Shown one piece after another: positions 1-8,900 of a stretch of 64,000 nt of DNA. The position numbers and the translations under genes were made by a program. How positions within the stretch are numbered: the stretch's first letter is position 1; every line of letters starts with the position of its first letter. The stretch comes from a bacterium (lineage in GTDB: Bacteria; Planctomycetota; UBA1135; UBA2386). Below the pieces are notes generated by a model that made no database searches, was not told the DNA's origin, and worked only from the letters and a program-made list of their open reading frames with translations. The DNA lies in NCBI GenBank assembly GCA_030432695.1, contig JAUILN010000006.1, positions 186,001-250,000 on the forward strand, written 5' to 3'.

Positions 1-1531
1 CGTCGAGTGCCAACAGGCTCCGGGCCAGACGGACCTCGGTGTCGAGGGTGCGCGGATCTTCGGGGCCGAGCAGCTCCTTGCGGATGCGGGCGGCTTGCTC
101 GAGGAAGCGACGGGCCTCCTGGAAGCGGCTCAGGCTGGCGTTGGCGGAACCCAGCAGGTGGCGCACCGCGGCGCCGGTCAGCGAGTCGTCGGGGAACGCG
201 GCATCGACCCGGTCCGCGGCGCGGTCGAAGACCTCCGCGACGGTGAGCTCGCGGCCGCGGGCCTGGGCCGGCGTGACCCCGAGCAGCATCTCCTGGATCA
301 GGAAGTCGTTGACGGCTTCGGCTTCGTCGCGGGCCAGGGTGATCGCGGCGACGGCGCGGGTCTGCTGGATCGCGAAGCCCACCAGCGCCAGCACCGCCAA
401 CACGAGCGCCACCGACCAGGCCGGGTGGCGGCGGCGCCAGCGCCAGACGCGGAGCAACGGTCCCGCCGGGCGGGCGCGGATCGACTGGTCCTGCCGCAGG
501 CGCGCGAGGTCCTCGGCGAGATCGAGGGCACTCTGGTAGCGACGGCTCGGCTCCTTGGCCATCGCGGTCTGCAGCAGCACCGCGAAGTCCCGCGACAGGG
601 TCGGGTTGCTGCGTCGCGGGTCGGGCGGCTCCTGGTGGAGGATCTCGAGGTAGAGCGCGTCGATGGTGGGTGCGGTGAAGGGCCGGACCAGGGTGGCCGC
701 CTCGTAGAGCGAGACGCCGAGCGCGTAGACGTCGCAGCGCGCGTCGGCATCACGCGCCGTGCCGGCGATCTGCTCGGGCGCCATGTAGGCCGGCGTGCCG
801 AAGCGTTCGCCGGTACGGGTCAGGGTCGGCTGGTCGCTGGTGGTGTCGAGCGCGAGTCCGAAGTCGAGCAGCACCGGTTCGCCGGCCGGCGTGATCATCA
901 CGTTGCCCGGCTTCACGTCGCGGTGCACCACGCCGTCGACGTGCGCGCGGTGCAGGCTGCGGGCCAGACGCTCGAACACCTCCAGCAACTCGTCGACCGC
1001 CGCGGGGCCGCGGTCTGCGCGCAGCGCGACCGTCTGCCCTGGACCGTGGGTCTCGCGGGTCCGCGCGATGCGCGCCGCCAGGGTCTCGCCGGGCACGTGG
1101 CGCATCGTCACGTAGAGGTGCGCGCCGTCCTGGCCGACGTCGAAGACCTCGCAGATGCAGGGGTCGTGCCAGCGCGATGCGGTCTGCGCCTCGCGACGCA
1201 GGCGCAGCTCCTGCTCGACCGACGCCAGGTCACGGGGCAGCAGCTTCAGCGCGACCTCGCGACCGAGGCGGACGTCGCGCGCCAGGTAGACCGTGGCCTG
1301 ACCGCCGCGGCCGAGTTCGCGCAGCAGCTCGTAGGGGCCGATCCGGCGCAGGCCCTCGGGCTGCTGCTCCGGCTCGCTCAAGGCCGCGAACTCCTCGGCG
1401 ATCGCGGCCTCGTGACCGGGAAACAGCGCCTGGTAGTCGGCGAGGCTCCGCGTGGTGCCGGCCGCCGCGTCGTCGGCGTAGCGGGCCAGAAAGTCGTGGC
1501 GCACGGCGAGGTCGTGGGAGTCGTCGTGCAT
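1..1531 (-). CDS. Ser/Thr protein kinase with membrane anchor and TPR-like C-terminus (3' end outside window)
   Basis: Hanks-type kinase that phosphorylates Ser/Thr residues; the substrate is unknown. 510 residues are visible before the window edge. Residues 67-345 form the kinase domain: glycine loop GRGGQATVY (75-82), VALKLL with the ATP-binding Lys near 96, catalytic HRDVKPGN (203-210), DFG at 223-225 and the APE region in YMAPEQ. A transmembrane helix follows at about 372-388 after an Arg-rich stretch, and then helical TPR-like sequence typical of tetratricopeptide kinases. The N-terminal 60 residues look like the short acidic leader often seen before such kinases. The ATG overlaps the stop of the upstream ECF sigma gene by one base (TGATG), so the two are translationally coupled. 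Such sigma/kinase pairs are known in Planctomycetota. The C-terminus is missing only because the window ends. Confidence 0.93.
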   Translation of the reverse strand, partial: MHDDSHDLAVRHDFLARYADDAAAGTTRSLADYQALFPGHEAAIAEEFAALSEPEQQPEGLRRIGPYELLRELGRGGQATVYLARDVRLGREVALKLLPRDLASVEQELRLRREAQTASRWHDPCICEVFDVGQDGAHLYVTMRHVPGETLAARIARTRETHGPGQTVALRADRGPAAVDELLEVFERLARSLHRAHVDGVVHRDVKPGNVMITPAGEPVLLDFGLALDTTSDQPTLTRTGERFGTPAYMAPEQIAGTARDADARCDVYALGVSLYEAATLVRPFTAPTIDALYLEILHQEPPDPRRSNPTLSRDFAVLLQTAMAKEPSRRYQSALDLAEDLARLRQDQSIRARPAGPLLRVWRWRRRHPAWSVALVLAVLALVGFAIQQTRAVAAITLARDEAEAVNDFLIQEMLLGVTPAQARGRELTVAEVFDRAADRVDAAFPDDSLTGAAVRHLLGSANASLSRFQEARRFLEQAARIRKELLGPEDPRTLDTEVRLARSLLALD

Positions 1532-2148
1532 CAGTCGATCTCGTCGAACACCGAGTCGGGCAAGGTCTCCCGGAGCTGCTGCAGCGCCTGTTGGAAGCGG
1601 CGGGTCACCGCGGAGTCGGACAGCTCGAGCCGGCGCGCGACCTCGCCGTTCGGCATCTGCTCGATCCCACGCAGGACCAGCACCTCGCGCAGTGGCTCTG
1701 GCAGGGCGGCGAGCGCCTGCTGCACTGCGGCGCCGCGGTCGACGCGCTCGATCCGGGTCAGCACTCCCGAGACATCGGCGGGCAGCGCCGCGAGGTCGTC
1801 CGCATCGTCACGGGTCGGCTTGCCGGTGAGGTGCTTGCGGACCAGGTGGTTCAGCCGCCGCAGCAGCGTGGTGGACAGGAAGCGCAGCAGCACCGGGGTC
1901 CAGCGGCCATCGCGGGGCGCGAGGTCGGGCAGGCGCGGCAGCGCGATCGACCAGACCTCCTGCACCAGGTCTTCCGGTTCGCACACGGTCGCGAGGCGGC
2001 CGCGCAGGCGGTAGCGCGCCTGGGCGAGCAGCAGCGGCGACAGGCGTTCGATCAGCCAGCCCTGGCTGTGCCGGTCGCCGGTCACGGCACGGCCGACGTG
2101 CATCGTGGTGAGTTCAGCGGGCGGAGGGTCGCTGCGGCTCCCGGACAT
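1531..2148 (-). CDS. ECF-type RNA polymerase sigma factor
   Basis: Directs RNA polymerase to alternative promoters. 205 residues. Sigma region 2 is represented by the helical stretch with EPEDLVQEVW, and region 4 by the C-terminal helix-turn-helix around NGEVARRLELSDSAVTRRF. The start at 2148 (MSGSRSD) was chosen because the open frame upstream of it is Arg/Pro-rich and not protein-like; a second in-frame ATG at 2103 (MHVGRAV) is the alternative. The stop overlaps the start of the downstream kinase gene by one base, so both are probably one transcript. The 149-bp gap to the divergent FG-GAP gene must hold both promoters. It belongs to the long-linker ECF sigma factors linked to kinases. No anti-sigma gene lies beside it, so control by phosphorylation through the kinase is a reasonable inference. 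Confidence 0.88.
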   Translation of the reverse strand: MSGSRSDPPPAELTTMHVGRAVTGDRHSQGWLIERLSPLLLAQARYRLRGRLATVCEPEDLVQEVWSIALPRLPDLAPRDGRWTPVLLRFLSTTLLRRLNHLVRKHLTGKPTRDDADDLAALPADVSGVLTRIERVDRGAAVQQALAALPEPLREVLVLRGIEQMPNGEVARRLELSDSAVTRRFQQALQQLRETLPDSVFDEID

Positions 2149-2297
2149 CGGCCGGGAGCATAGCCGGGCCCGAGCGCGGTGCGATTCCGGGAGACCGCGC
2201 GCAAATCGTCGAGCGTGCGGTGATGGGGCGGGTGGCAGCGCACGGGACGCGGCCGCCAGCCGGGGGCTCCCCGGCGCTGTGAACCGAGGACTCTCCC

Positions 2298-4076
2298 ATG
2301 GCTCGATCCGGACTTCGTCGTCTCTCCGTCTACACGTGGTGCATCTCGCCGGCCTGGGCGCTGGCCGTTGCACTCGCCCCGCTGGGGGCCCAGTCGGCCC
2401 TGCGCACCCATGACGGTGTGCAGACCGAGGACTTCCACGGCTTCGCGGTGGCGCGGCTGCTCGACCTGACCGGGGACGGCGTGCCCGACTATGCGGTCAG
2501 CTCGTCGAACAGTCGCTACGGCAGCCTGACCGGACGTGGTTCGGTGACCGTCTACTCGGGGGCCGACGGCAGCATCGTGCACATCATCCCGGGCGATCGC
2601 GCCGGCATGCGCTTCGGCTGGTCGATCTCGCGGCTCGGCGACGTGAATGGCGACGGCGTGCCGGACCTGGTGGTGGGGGCGCCGTACGACGACCGCGGCG
2701 GTTGGCACGCGGGTCTCGTGGCGGTGCATTCTGGCGCCGACGGGCGGGCGATCTGGCGGCAGGCGGGTCTCTCCGGCAACCCGAACCCGAGCTCGGGCCG
2801 GCCCCAGGAGGGTTCGCTGCTCGGCTGGTCGGTGAGCTTCCTGGACGACCTCGATGGCGACGGCTGCGTCGAGGTGGTCGCCGGCGCACCGACCGGTGAC
2901 ATCACCAACAGGGTGCCGGCGGTGTTCGTGTACTCGGGCCGGACCGGAGCATTGATGAGCGAGCTCAACGGCGACCGCAGCTTCGGCACCGCGCTGTGCA
3001 CGCTTGGCGACCTCGACGGCGATGGCGCCGGTGACCTGTTGGTCGGCGCGCCCAAAGGCCTGGTGTCCGGAATGACTGCCGGCTACGCGTCGGTCTACTC
3101 GGCCAGGCTGCTCACGCGCCGCTACGCCCTCAACGCACCGTTCCTCATCATGGCCGGAGATGCGCCGAGTCGCGGGCTGGGGCGTGCGGTCGAACTCTTG
3201 GACGATGTCGATGGCGATGGTCGTCGGGACCTGATGATCGCGGCTGAGCGCGCCTACAACATCCCGGGCGCGCCGGCTCTCCACTCGCTGGTGGAGATCC
3301 GATCGGGCCGCGACGGGCGGGTCTTGCGTCGCCACGTCGGAGCTCAGACGGACGACGACTTCGGCGCGGCGCTGCGCAGCGTCGGCGACATGAACGGGGA
3401 CGGCAAGTCGGAGTATGCGATCGGCTCTCCGTCGCGTGATGGCCTCAACGGCTTCGTCCAGGTCTTCGACGGCGCCACCGGCGATCTGCGGTTCGAGCGC
3501 GCCGGTGGTCCGCGCGAGCGGCTCGGCTACGCAATCGACCGGGTCGGCGATCTCGACGGCGACGCGGGGTCCGAAGTGCTGGTCGGCGCACCGCTGGCCG
3601 ACTCCCGCGCGGTGAAGGCCGGCCGGGCCTACGTGCTCCGTTCGGCTCCGGACGGCAGCATCCGCTCCTTCGGCGTGGGCTGCGTGGGGCCGGCCGGACC
3701 CGCCGCCCTGAGCGTCACCGGCCCGGCGAGCGCCGGCTCCGATCTGCGGCTCTACTCCGGCGTGATGCTCCGTCCGATGCCCGGCACCCTGGTGTTCGGA
3801 CTGTCGGCCACGCAATGGGCGGGCGGTGCCCTGCCGCTGCGGATGGCGGCGTTCGGCGCGCCAAACTGCTGGCTGAACGTCGAGCCGCGTGAACTCCTGC
3901 CGACGGTGGCGGACCAGCGGGTCGGTACGGGGTGGCAATGGCAGCAGACGGTGCGCCTGCCGAGCGGGTCGGCGGCATACGGCCAGCGGTTCTACCTGCA
4001 GTACCTGTCGATCGACCCCGGCGCGCCGGGTGGCTACGTGCTGTCGAACGGCGTCGAGGTGTGGATCGGCGGCTGA
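2298..4076 (+). CDS. Secreted FG-GAP/VCBS-repeat protein
   Basis: Extracellular or surface protein with a beta-propeller. 592 residues; the start ATG at 2298 follows a GAGGA ribosome-binding site. A signal peptide is seen at residues 1-32, with cleavage probably after LGAQS. Seven calcium-binding FG-GAP motifs of the form D-x-[DN]-G-D-G-x-x-[DE] can be read (for example DVNGDGVPDLVVGAP and DLDGDGAGDLLVGAP), matching a seven-bladed integrin-alpha-like propeller. The last 130 residues, from FGVGCVGPAGP, are a separate module with LPL, GAPNCWL and a terminal SNGVEVWIGG. Related modules end three other secreted proteins in this window. The gene stands alone on the plus strand, divergent from the sigma/kinase pair, and its end lies two bases from the stop of a convergent gene. 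Ligand unknown. Confidence 0.88.
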   Translation: MARSGLRRLSVYTWCISPAWALAVALAPLGAQSALRTHDGVQTEDFHGFAVARLLDLTGDGVPDYAVSSSNSRYGSLTGRGSVTVYSGADGSIVHIIPGDRAGMRFGWSISRLGDVNGDGVPDLVVGAPYDDRGGWHAGLVAVHSGADGRAIWRQAGLSGNPNPSSGRPQEGSLLGWSVSFLDDLDGDGCVEVVAGAPTGDITNRVPAVFVYSGRTGALMSELNGDRSFGTALCTLGDLDGDGAGDLLVGAPKGLVSGMTAGYASVYSARLLTRRYALNAPFLIMAGDAPSRGLGRAVELLDDVDGDGRRDLMIAAERAYNIPGAPALHSLVEIRSGRDGRVLRRHVGAQTDDDFGAALRSVGDMNGDGKSEYAIGSPSRDGLNGFVQVFDGATGDLRFERAGGPRERLGYAIDRVGDLDGDAGSEVLVGAPLADSRAVKAGRAYVLRSAPDGSIRSFGVGCVGPAGPAALSVTGPASAGSDLRLYSGVMLRPMPGTLVFGLSATQWAGGALPLRMAAFGAPNCWLNVEPRELLPTVADQRVGTGWQWQQTVRLPSGSAAYGQRFYLQYLSIDPGAPGGYVLSNGVEVWIGG

Positions 4077-4078
4077 GA

Positions 4079-5689
4079 TCAGCCGTCCTTCGCGGCCGCT
4101 TCGGCAGCCTTGACGGCACTGCCGGGGCGCGCGCCGGCGAGGAGCAGCGCGTCGACCAGCTCGCGCGGCCCGGTCTGCCGCGCGCGGTCGAGCGGCGTGT
4201 TGCCGGCCTTGTCGAGGACGTCGACCGCGGCGCCGGCGGCGAGCAGGCGCTCGAGGATCGCCAGCTTGTCGGCGGTCGCATCGAGTCCGGTCGCATTGCC
4301 GAGCCAATGCAGCGGCGCGGATTGGAAGTCGACGTCGCCGCTGACCGCGTTCGGGTCGGCGCCGTGTGCCAGCAGCAGTTCGACCGTGGACAGGCGCGCA
4401 TTGCGCACCGCGTCGTGCAGCGGAGTCCAGCCGTCGAGGAGGGTTGCCGTGCGGGCCAGGTCGGGGTTGTTCGCAAGCAGGTCGCGGAGGCGCTCGTCGT
4501 CGCCTGCCGCCGCGGCGCTGCACGGTTCGAGGGTCGCGCCGAGGGCGAGCAACCGCTCGTAGAGCGCGCGGTGCGGACCGGCTTCGTCGCCCTGGGCGGC
4601 GACGTGCAGCGGCAGGAAGCCGGCGATCGGTCGGTCCACGTCGACGCGTGGATCGGCGAGCAGCAGCTCAGAGGCTTCGAGGTGGCCGTGGTGGATCGCG
4701 GTGAACAACGGCTCGAAGCCGTACTCGGTCTTCTGGGTCGGGTCGGCACCGGCGGCGAGGAGCTGCCGCATGATCGCGAGCTGGCCGTCGGCGGCGGCGT
4801 CGTACAGCGGCGTGAAGCCGAGGCGGCGCTGGGCCGAGACGTCGGCGCCGTGTTCGATCAAGACCGCGACGGTCTCGGGATCGTGGGCGATCACCGCGTG
4901 GGCCAGGGGCGTGTACAGGTACTCGTTGGTGGCGTTCGGGTCGGCGCCGCGGGCGAGCAGGTCGCGGGCGCGCGCGGCGTCGCCGACCATCGCGGCGCGG
5001 TGCAACGCCGTCTGGCCGTGGGAGTCGGCGGCGTCGACCGGGGCATGGGCCAGCGGGTCCTGGCGGAACAGCCGGAGGTCGCGCAGCTCGACGCGGGTGA
5101 GTCCGGCGCGGGCGCGCGGATCGAGGCGGATGCCGAGGCGGGTCAGTGGCGTGCCGTCGGGGATGATCGTGCTGTGCGGTCGGCGGTCGCCGCTCAATTC
5201 GTTGCGCAGCAGTTCGAGGGTCAGCGTGTGCCAGGCGCCGCGCGATGGCGGATCGACGACCAGGATGCCGCGCAGGTTGGTGGTGTCGCGTGGCTCGTCG
5301 AGCTGGATCAGCAGTGGCGCGTCCTGTGCGCCCTCGAGCAGCAGGTCGAAGCGCAGGAACTGGTCGGGACCGAGCGTGACCGCGGCGTCGCGCGGCAGGG
5401 TGATCTCGGTGCGCGCGCCGTAGGCGGCGGGGGTGTCAGGCGCAGCGACCGGGAGGACCAGCGTGCGTCCGCCGTCCTGGACCTCGGCGTCCGCGGCGCT
5501 GGCGTTGCCGTCCGGGCCGAAGCGGAGCGCGACCTCGGCGTGCACCGGGCCGGGCCAGCCGGCGGGGTCGGTCGTGGTCGTCGATGCTGCGCGGGCCGGG
5601 TCGGGTCGGGCGTTGCCGTCCGTCGCGGTTCCGGCGCAGGCTGCGAGGCCGACGGTGAGGCAGGCGAGGGCGAGTGGGGCGGAGTTCAT
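4079..5689 (-). CDS. Ankyrin-repeat lipoprotein
   Basis: Predicted lipid-anchored protein of 536 residues. The start at 5689 gives a lipoprotein signal peptide with lipobox LAAC (Cys near residue 20), so it is anchored in a membrane facing the periplasm. Residues of roughly 60-250 form a beta-rich region with no clear family. From about residue 255 to the end there are seven or more ankyrin repeats, with the typical G-x-TALHRAA, A-RDLLARGADPN, TPLxxA and LLxxGAdp patterns; one central repeat (around ATLEPCSAAAAGDDE) is degenerate. Ankyrin repeats bind protein partners, so a scaffold or inhibitor role is likely but unproven. It lies 46 bp downstream of a tonB-type gene on the same strand and is probably co-transcribed. 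It converges with the FG-GAP gene, with only two bases between the stop codons. Confidence 0.85.
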   Translation of the reverse strand: MNSAPLALACLTVGLAACAGTATDGNARPDPARAASTTTTDPAGWPGPVHAEVALRFGPDGNASAADAEVQDGGRTLVLPVAAPDTPAAYGARTEITLPRDAAVTLGPDQFLRFDLLLEGAQDAPLLIQLDEPRDTTNLRGILVVDPPSRGAWHTLTLELLRNELSGDRRPHSTIIPDGTPLTRLGIRLDPRARAGLTRVELRDLRLFRQDPLAHAPVDAADSHGQTALHRAAMVGDAARARDLLARGADPNATNEYLYTPLAHAVIAHDPETVAVLIEHGADVSAQRRLGFTPLYDAAADGQLAIMRQLLAAGADPTQKTEYGFEPLFTAIHHGHLEASELLLADPRVDVDRPIAGFLPLHVAAQGDEAGPHRALYERLLALGATLEPCSAAAAGDDERLRDLLANNPDLARTATLLDGWTPLHDAVRNARLSTVELLLAHGADPNAVSGDVDFQSAPLHWLGNATGLDATADKLAILERLLAAGAAVDVLDKAGNTPLDRARQTGPRELVDALLLAGARPGSAVKAAEAAAKDG

Positions 5690-5735
5690 GGCGGTGAGCA
5701 CGGATGCTACTCGGCTCGCCGCGGGGCTCGGTTCG

Positions 5736-6455
5736 CTACCGATCCTCGAGGCGGAACTCGACCGGCACGTCGAGCTCGCTGGTGATCGGTTCGCCGTGGG
5801 CATTCTCGGCCGGCTCGTAGATCCAGGCGCGGACCGCGGTCAGCGCGGCTTCGTCGAGGCAGGCGTGGCCGGACGACTGGACCAGGGTCAAGTCGCGGAC
5901 GCGGCCTTCGTCGTCGATCGCGAGACGGACCACGACCTCGCCCTCCCAGCCGCGGCGCAGCGCGATGCGCGGGTAGTCGGGCGGGGAGTTCCGATCGTCG
6001 ATCGCCCGCGCCTCGACGTGGGCGGAGGGTGCCGACTCGACCGTCGGAGTTCGGGGCGCCGGTTCGGGTTCTGCGGGCGGCTCGGGAGTCGGGGTGGCGA
6101 GTCGCAGGTCGACGTTGCTCCTGGCGACTTCAGGCAGTCGGGCGGATGCGTCGTAGGGCGGTTCCGGGGTCCCCGGTCCACGATCGGCCGGCGCGAACTC
6201 GGCCGGCTCGGGCTCGACGATCTCCGGTTCGCGGAGGTCCGCCTCGACCGGTGGCGCCGGCTCGACCACCACGGGCTCGGCGGTGCGGGGCCGGTCGGGA
6301 ACCGGGTCGACCGCGATGCGGGCCTCGCTGGGGCGGACCGTGATCCGCGCCGGGCGCCGCACCTCCGGCCAGCTCCCGGCCACGGCCAGACCGACCGCGG
6401 CGGCGAGGCCGGCGGCGTGGAGGGCCAGGGACAGGAGCAGGGCGGGACGGTTCAC
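5736..6455 (-). CDS. TonB-family energy transducer
   Basis: Transmits inner-membrane proton-motive force to outer-membrane TonB-dependent receptors. 239 residues. An N-terminal membrane helix lies at residues 6-26 (LLLSLALHAAGLAAAVGLAV). A Pro/Glu-rich periplasmic spacer follows (repeated EP and PEP motifs, about 45-150). The C-terminal TonB domain holds the signature YPRIALRRGWEGEVVVRLAI, then LVQSSGHACLDEAAL and AVRAWIYEPA. A TonB-dependent receptor is encoded about 21 kb away in the same window and could be a partner, though nothing ties them directly. ExbB/ExbD genes are not in the window. The gene probably heads a two-gene unit with the ankyrin lipoprotein. Confidence 0.88.
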   Translation of the reverse strand: MNRPALLLSLALHAAGLAAAVGLAVAGSWPEVRRPARITVRPSEARIAVDPVPDRPRTAEPVVVEPAPPVEADLREPEIVEPEPAEFAPADRGPGTPEPPYDASARLPEVARSNVDLRLATPTPEPPAEPEPAPRTPTVESAPSAHVEARAIDDRNSPPDYPRIALRRGWEGEVVVRLAIDDEGRVRDLTLVQSSGHACLDEAALTAVRAWIYEPAENAHGEPITSELDVPVEFRLEDR

Positions 6456-6593
6456 GACGGGTCGGCGGGGTCCAACGAGCCAACCCGCGGGCGGTTCGTC
6501 GGGTCGCGGATCTTTGCCGGAATCGTGGCCGAGCGACAGCCCGCCGGCCCGGATCGGCGCGCGGGGCCGGCGTCGGGCGTCGGGTGTCAGCAG

Positions 6594-7190
6594 TCAGGCC
6601 GCGATCCGTCGGCCCTGGACCGCCGCCAGGATCAGGGCGTCGATGCGGTGCAGTTGGCCGGCGTCGCGGGCGGCGCGGACCACGCCCTGGACCCACAGCT
6701 CCGGAGCGCGGCCGCGGGCCGCCTCGCGGAGCGTCCAGGCGGCGGCGCGCTGGTCGGGGGCCATCGCCAGCACGATCCGCGCGGCGTCGGCCGCGGACCG
6801 GGGATCGTCGACCTCGTCCAGCGCGGCGATCCGGTCGGCGACCTCGTGGTCGCCGCGGGCCCGCAGTGCGGCGGGAACGAGCATGCGGAAGGTGTGGTCG
6901 GCGAGCAGCCACGCGCGCAGGTCGCGCAGTGCCCAGTCGCCGCGGGTGCCGACCAACCGGGGCGCGAGGGGGCGTAGCAGGCGGTCGCGGAGATCGTCGG
7001 GCAGCAGGTCGTTGGCGGCGCGGGTCACCGCGGTCAGCACCGGGCACGTGCACAGCGGTTCGTCGGAGTGGGTTTCGCCGGCGAGCCAGGCGACCAGCTC
7101 CATGGTGCAGAGGCCGTCCTCGCGCCGGGTGTGCGGGCCGCGTTCGAGCGGTCGACGGTGGAGCGGGAGGCCGCGGAAGGGATCGGACAT
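6594..7190 (-). CDS. Conserved hypothetical protein with CxC motif
   Basis: 198 residues, no signal peptide and no membrane segment, so probably cytoplasmic. The start at 7190 (MSDPFRG) was chosen because the frame upstream is Arg/Pro-rich and not protein-like. The first part has a short cysteine motif (GLCTMELVAWLAGE, then CTCPVL) and the rest is alpha-helical and rich in Arg, Ala and Leu (PLAPRLVGTRGDWALRDLRAW). The combination CTMELVAWLAG...HSDxPxCTCPVL looks like a conserved family signature, but I cannot name a function. It is divergent from the ferredoxin-NADP reductase gene, with 276 bp between them that contain no obvious gene, and it lies 138 bp upstream of tonB on the same strand. 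Confidence 0.7.
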   Translation of the reverse strand: MSDPFRGLPLHRRPLERGPHTRREDGLCTMELVAWLAGETHSDEPLCTCPVLTAVTRAANDLLPDDLRDRLLRPLAPRLVGTRGDWALRDLRAWLLADHTFRMLVPAALRARGDHEVADRIAALDEVDDPRSAADAARIVLAMAPDQRAAAWTLREAARGRAPELWVQGVVRAARDAGQLHRIDALILAAVQGRRIAA

Positions 7191-7466
7191 CGGGGGACCG
7201 TGTCGGGTGGGCGCCGGGTTTGGGGGGTGACGCGGCCGCCGGACCGAGAAGGGTGACCCGGGATCGTCGCGAGGCAAGGCGCCGGGGTACGGTTGATCGG
7301 TCCGCGGTCCGGTGTTGGGACCTTCTGCGTGGCGCGCCGTGCCCGCGCATGCCGTCGACCGCAGGACGTCGGCGGTGCCGCGCGGATGTTGCACGCGCGA
7401 GCGTGCCCCTCGTAGCATCTGCGCGGTCCGGGCGCGCCGCGGCCGGCCTCGCAGGCAGACCCCCCC

Positions 7467-8891
7467 ATGGCCACCCTCGCACTCGGAAGTGCGGAGCGCC
7501 CGCTCCGCGTCGCCGTCATCGGTTCCGGTCCCTCGGCGTTCTACGCCGTCGAGGCGCTGTTCAAGACCGCGAACCTCGCCTGCCGCGTCGACATGTTCGA
7601 CCGACTGCCGACGCCCTACGGGCTGGTGCGCGGCGGCGTCGCGCCCGACCACCAGAAGATCAAGAGCGTGGTCAAGGTCTACGAGAAGATCGCGGCCGAC
7701 TCCCGGCTGCGCTTCTTCGGCAACGTGATGCTGGGGCGCGACATCCAGATGGAGGACCTGGACGCGCACTACGACCACGTGGTGTTCGCGCACGGCAACG
7801 AGGGTGAGCGGGGCCTGGGCATCCCGGGCGAGGACCTTGCCGGCGTGCATTCGGCGACCGAGTTCGTCGGCTGGTACAACGGCCATCCCGACTTCGCCGA
7901 CCGCGTCTTCGACCTCGCCAACGCCGAGCGTGTCGTGGTGGTCGGCAACGGCAACGTGGCGATGGACGTGACCCGGGTGCTGCTCCGCGATCCCGACGAG
8001 CTGGCGCCGACCGACATCTCGGAGGCAGCGCTCGAGGTGCTGCGCGCCAGCAAGGTCCGCGAGGTGGTGCTGCTGGGGCGGCGCGGTGCGGCGCAGGCGG
8101 CGTTCTCGCCCAAGGAGATCGAGGAGATCGCCAAGCTGAAGGGGGTCGAGGTGATCGTCGCGGCCGCCGACCAGCAGCCCGACCCGGTCTCCGCGGCGTG
8201 GCTCGCCGATGCCGCGCCCCGCTCCGCGCAGCGCAACGCCGAGTTCCTCGCGGAGTGCCCGAGCGAGCCGGTCGATGCCACGGCGCGTCGCGCGAGCTGC
8301 GTGTTCCGGGCTTCGCCGGTGGAACTCCACGGTGAGGGAGGGCGCGTGACGCGCGTCCGGGTGCAGCGCAACGAGCTGTATGCCGACGCCGACGGGACGC
8401 CGCGGCCGCGCGGCACCGACGAGCACTTCGAGGTCGAGGCGCAGCTGGTGTTCAAGGCGGTGGGCTACCGCGGCGTGCCGATCCCGGGCGTGCCGTTCTG
8501 CGAGAACCGTGGAGTGGTCCCCAACCAGGAAGGGCGGGTGCGCGAGGCTCCGGGGGGCGCGGTCCTGCCGGGGCGCTACGTGGTGGGGTGGGCCAAGCGG
8601 GGGCCCACGGGATTGATCGGGAACAACAGCCCGGACTCGAAGGCCACGATCGCGCACCTCGTCGAGGACCTCGCGGGCGCGACTGCCGCGGAACTGGCCG
8701 CCGAGGACGCCGAGCGCATGCCGGCCCTGTTGCGGGAGCGCGGCATCGACTTCGTCGACCTCGACGACTGGAACGCCTACGACGGCTGGGAGCGTTCCGA
8801 GGGTGAGCGGCTCGGCAAGGTGCGCCGGAAGCTGACCGACATCGCGGCGATCGTCGCGACGATGAAGGAGCTGCGCGGCGGCGACCGCTGA
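7467..8891 (+). CDS. fprA: Ferredoxin/adrenodoxin-NADP+ reductase, FprA type
   Basis: FAD enzyme that moves electrons between NADPH and a ferredoxin. 474 residues, close to the usual length of the adrenodoxin-reductase/FprA family. The N-terminal FAD-binding motif is VAVIGSGPSAFYAVEAL (near residue 14), followed by the family signature PYGLVRGGVAPDHQ (about 50). The NADPH-binding fold has VVVVGNGNVAMDVTR (about 153). The C-terminal FAD contact GWAKRGPTGLIGNN is also present. The ATG at 7467 follows the C-rich stretch CCCCCC, so the ribosome-binding site is weak, but the FAD motif sits at the expected distance. It is a single-gene unit: a strong inverted repeat follows 41 bp after the stop. 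Confidence 0.93.
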   Translation: MATLALGSAERPLRVAVIGSGPSAFYAVEALFKTANLACRVDMFDRLPTPYGLVRGGVAPDHQKIKSVVKVYEKIAADSRLRFFGNVMLGRDIQMEDLDAHYDHVVFAHGNEGERGLGIPGEDLAGVHSATEFVGWYNGHPDFADRVFDLANAERVVVVGNGNVAMDVTRVLLRDPDELAPTDISEAALEVLRASKVREVVLLGRRGAAQAAFSPKEIEEIAKLKGVEVIVAAADQQPDPVSAAWLADAAPRSAQRNAEFLAECPSEPVDATARRASCVFRASPVELHGEGGRVTRVRVQRNELYADADGTPRPRGTDEHFEVEAQLVFKAVGYRGVPIPGVPFCENRGVVPNQEGRVREAPGGAVLPGRYVVGWAKRGPTGLIGNNSPDSKATIAHLVEDLAGATAAELAAEDAERMPALLRERGIDFVDLDDWNAYDGWERSEGERLGKVRRKLTDIAAIVATMKELRGGDR

Positions 8892-8900
8892 CCCGCGGGC

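Noticed and set aside
95..2014. Long plus-strand open frame over the kinase and sigma genes
   Set aside because: It is the antisense shadow of the kinase and sigma factor. The minus-strand frames contain complete kinase and sigma motifs, while the plus frame is Arg/Gly-rich with no domain.
5433..6977. Plus-strand open frame of more than 500 codons opposite tonB
   Set aside because: The TonB signature and membrane helix are on the minus strand. The plus frame is low-complexity Arg/Gly sequence, a by-product of high GC.
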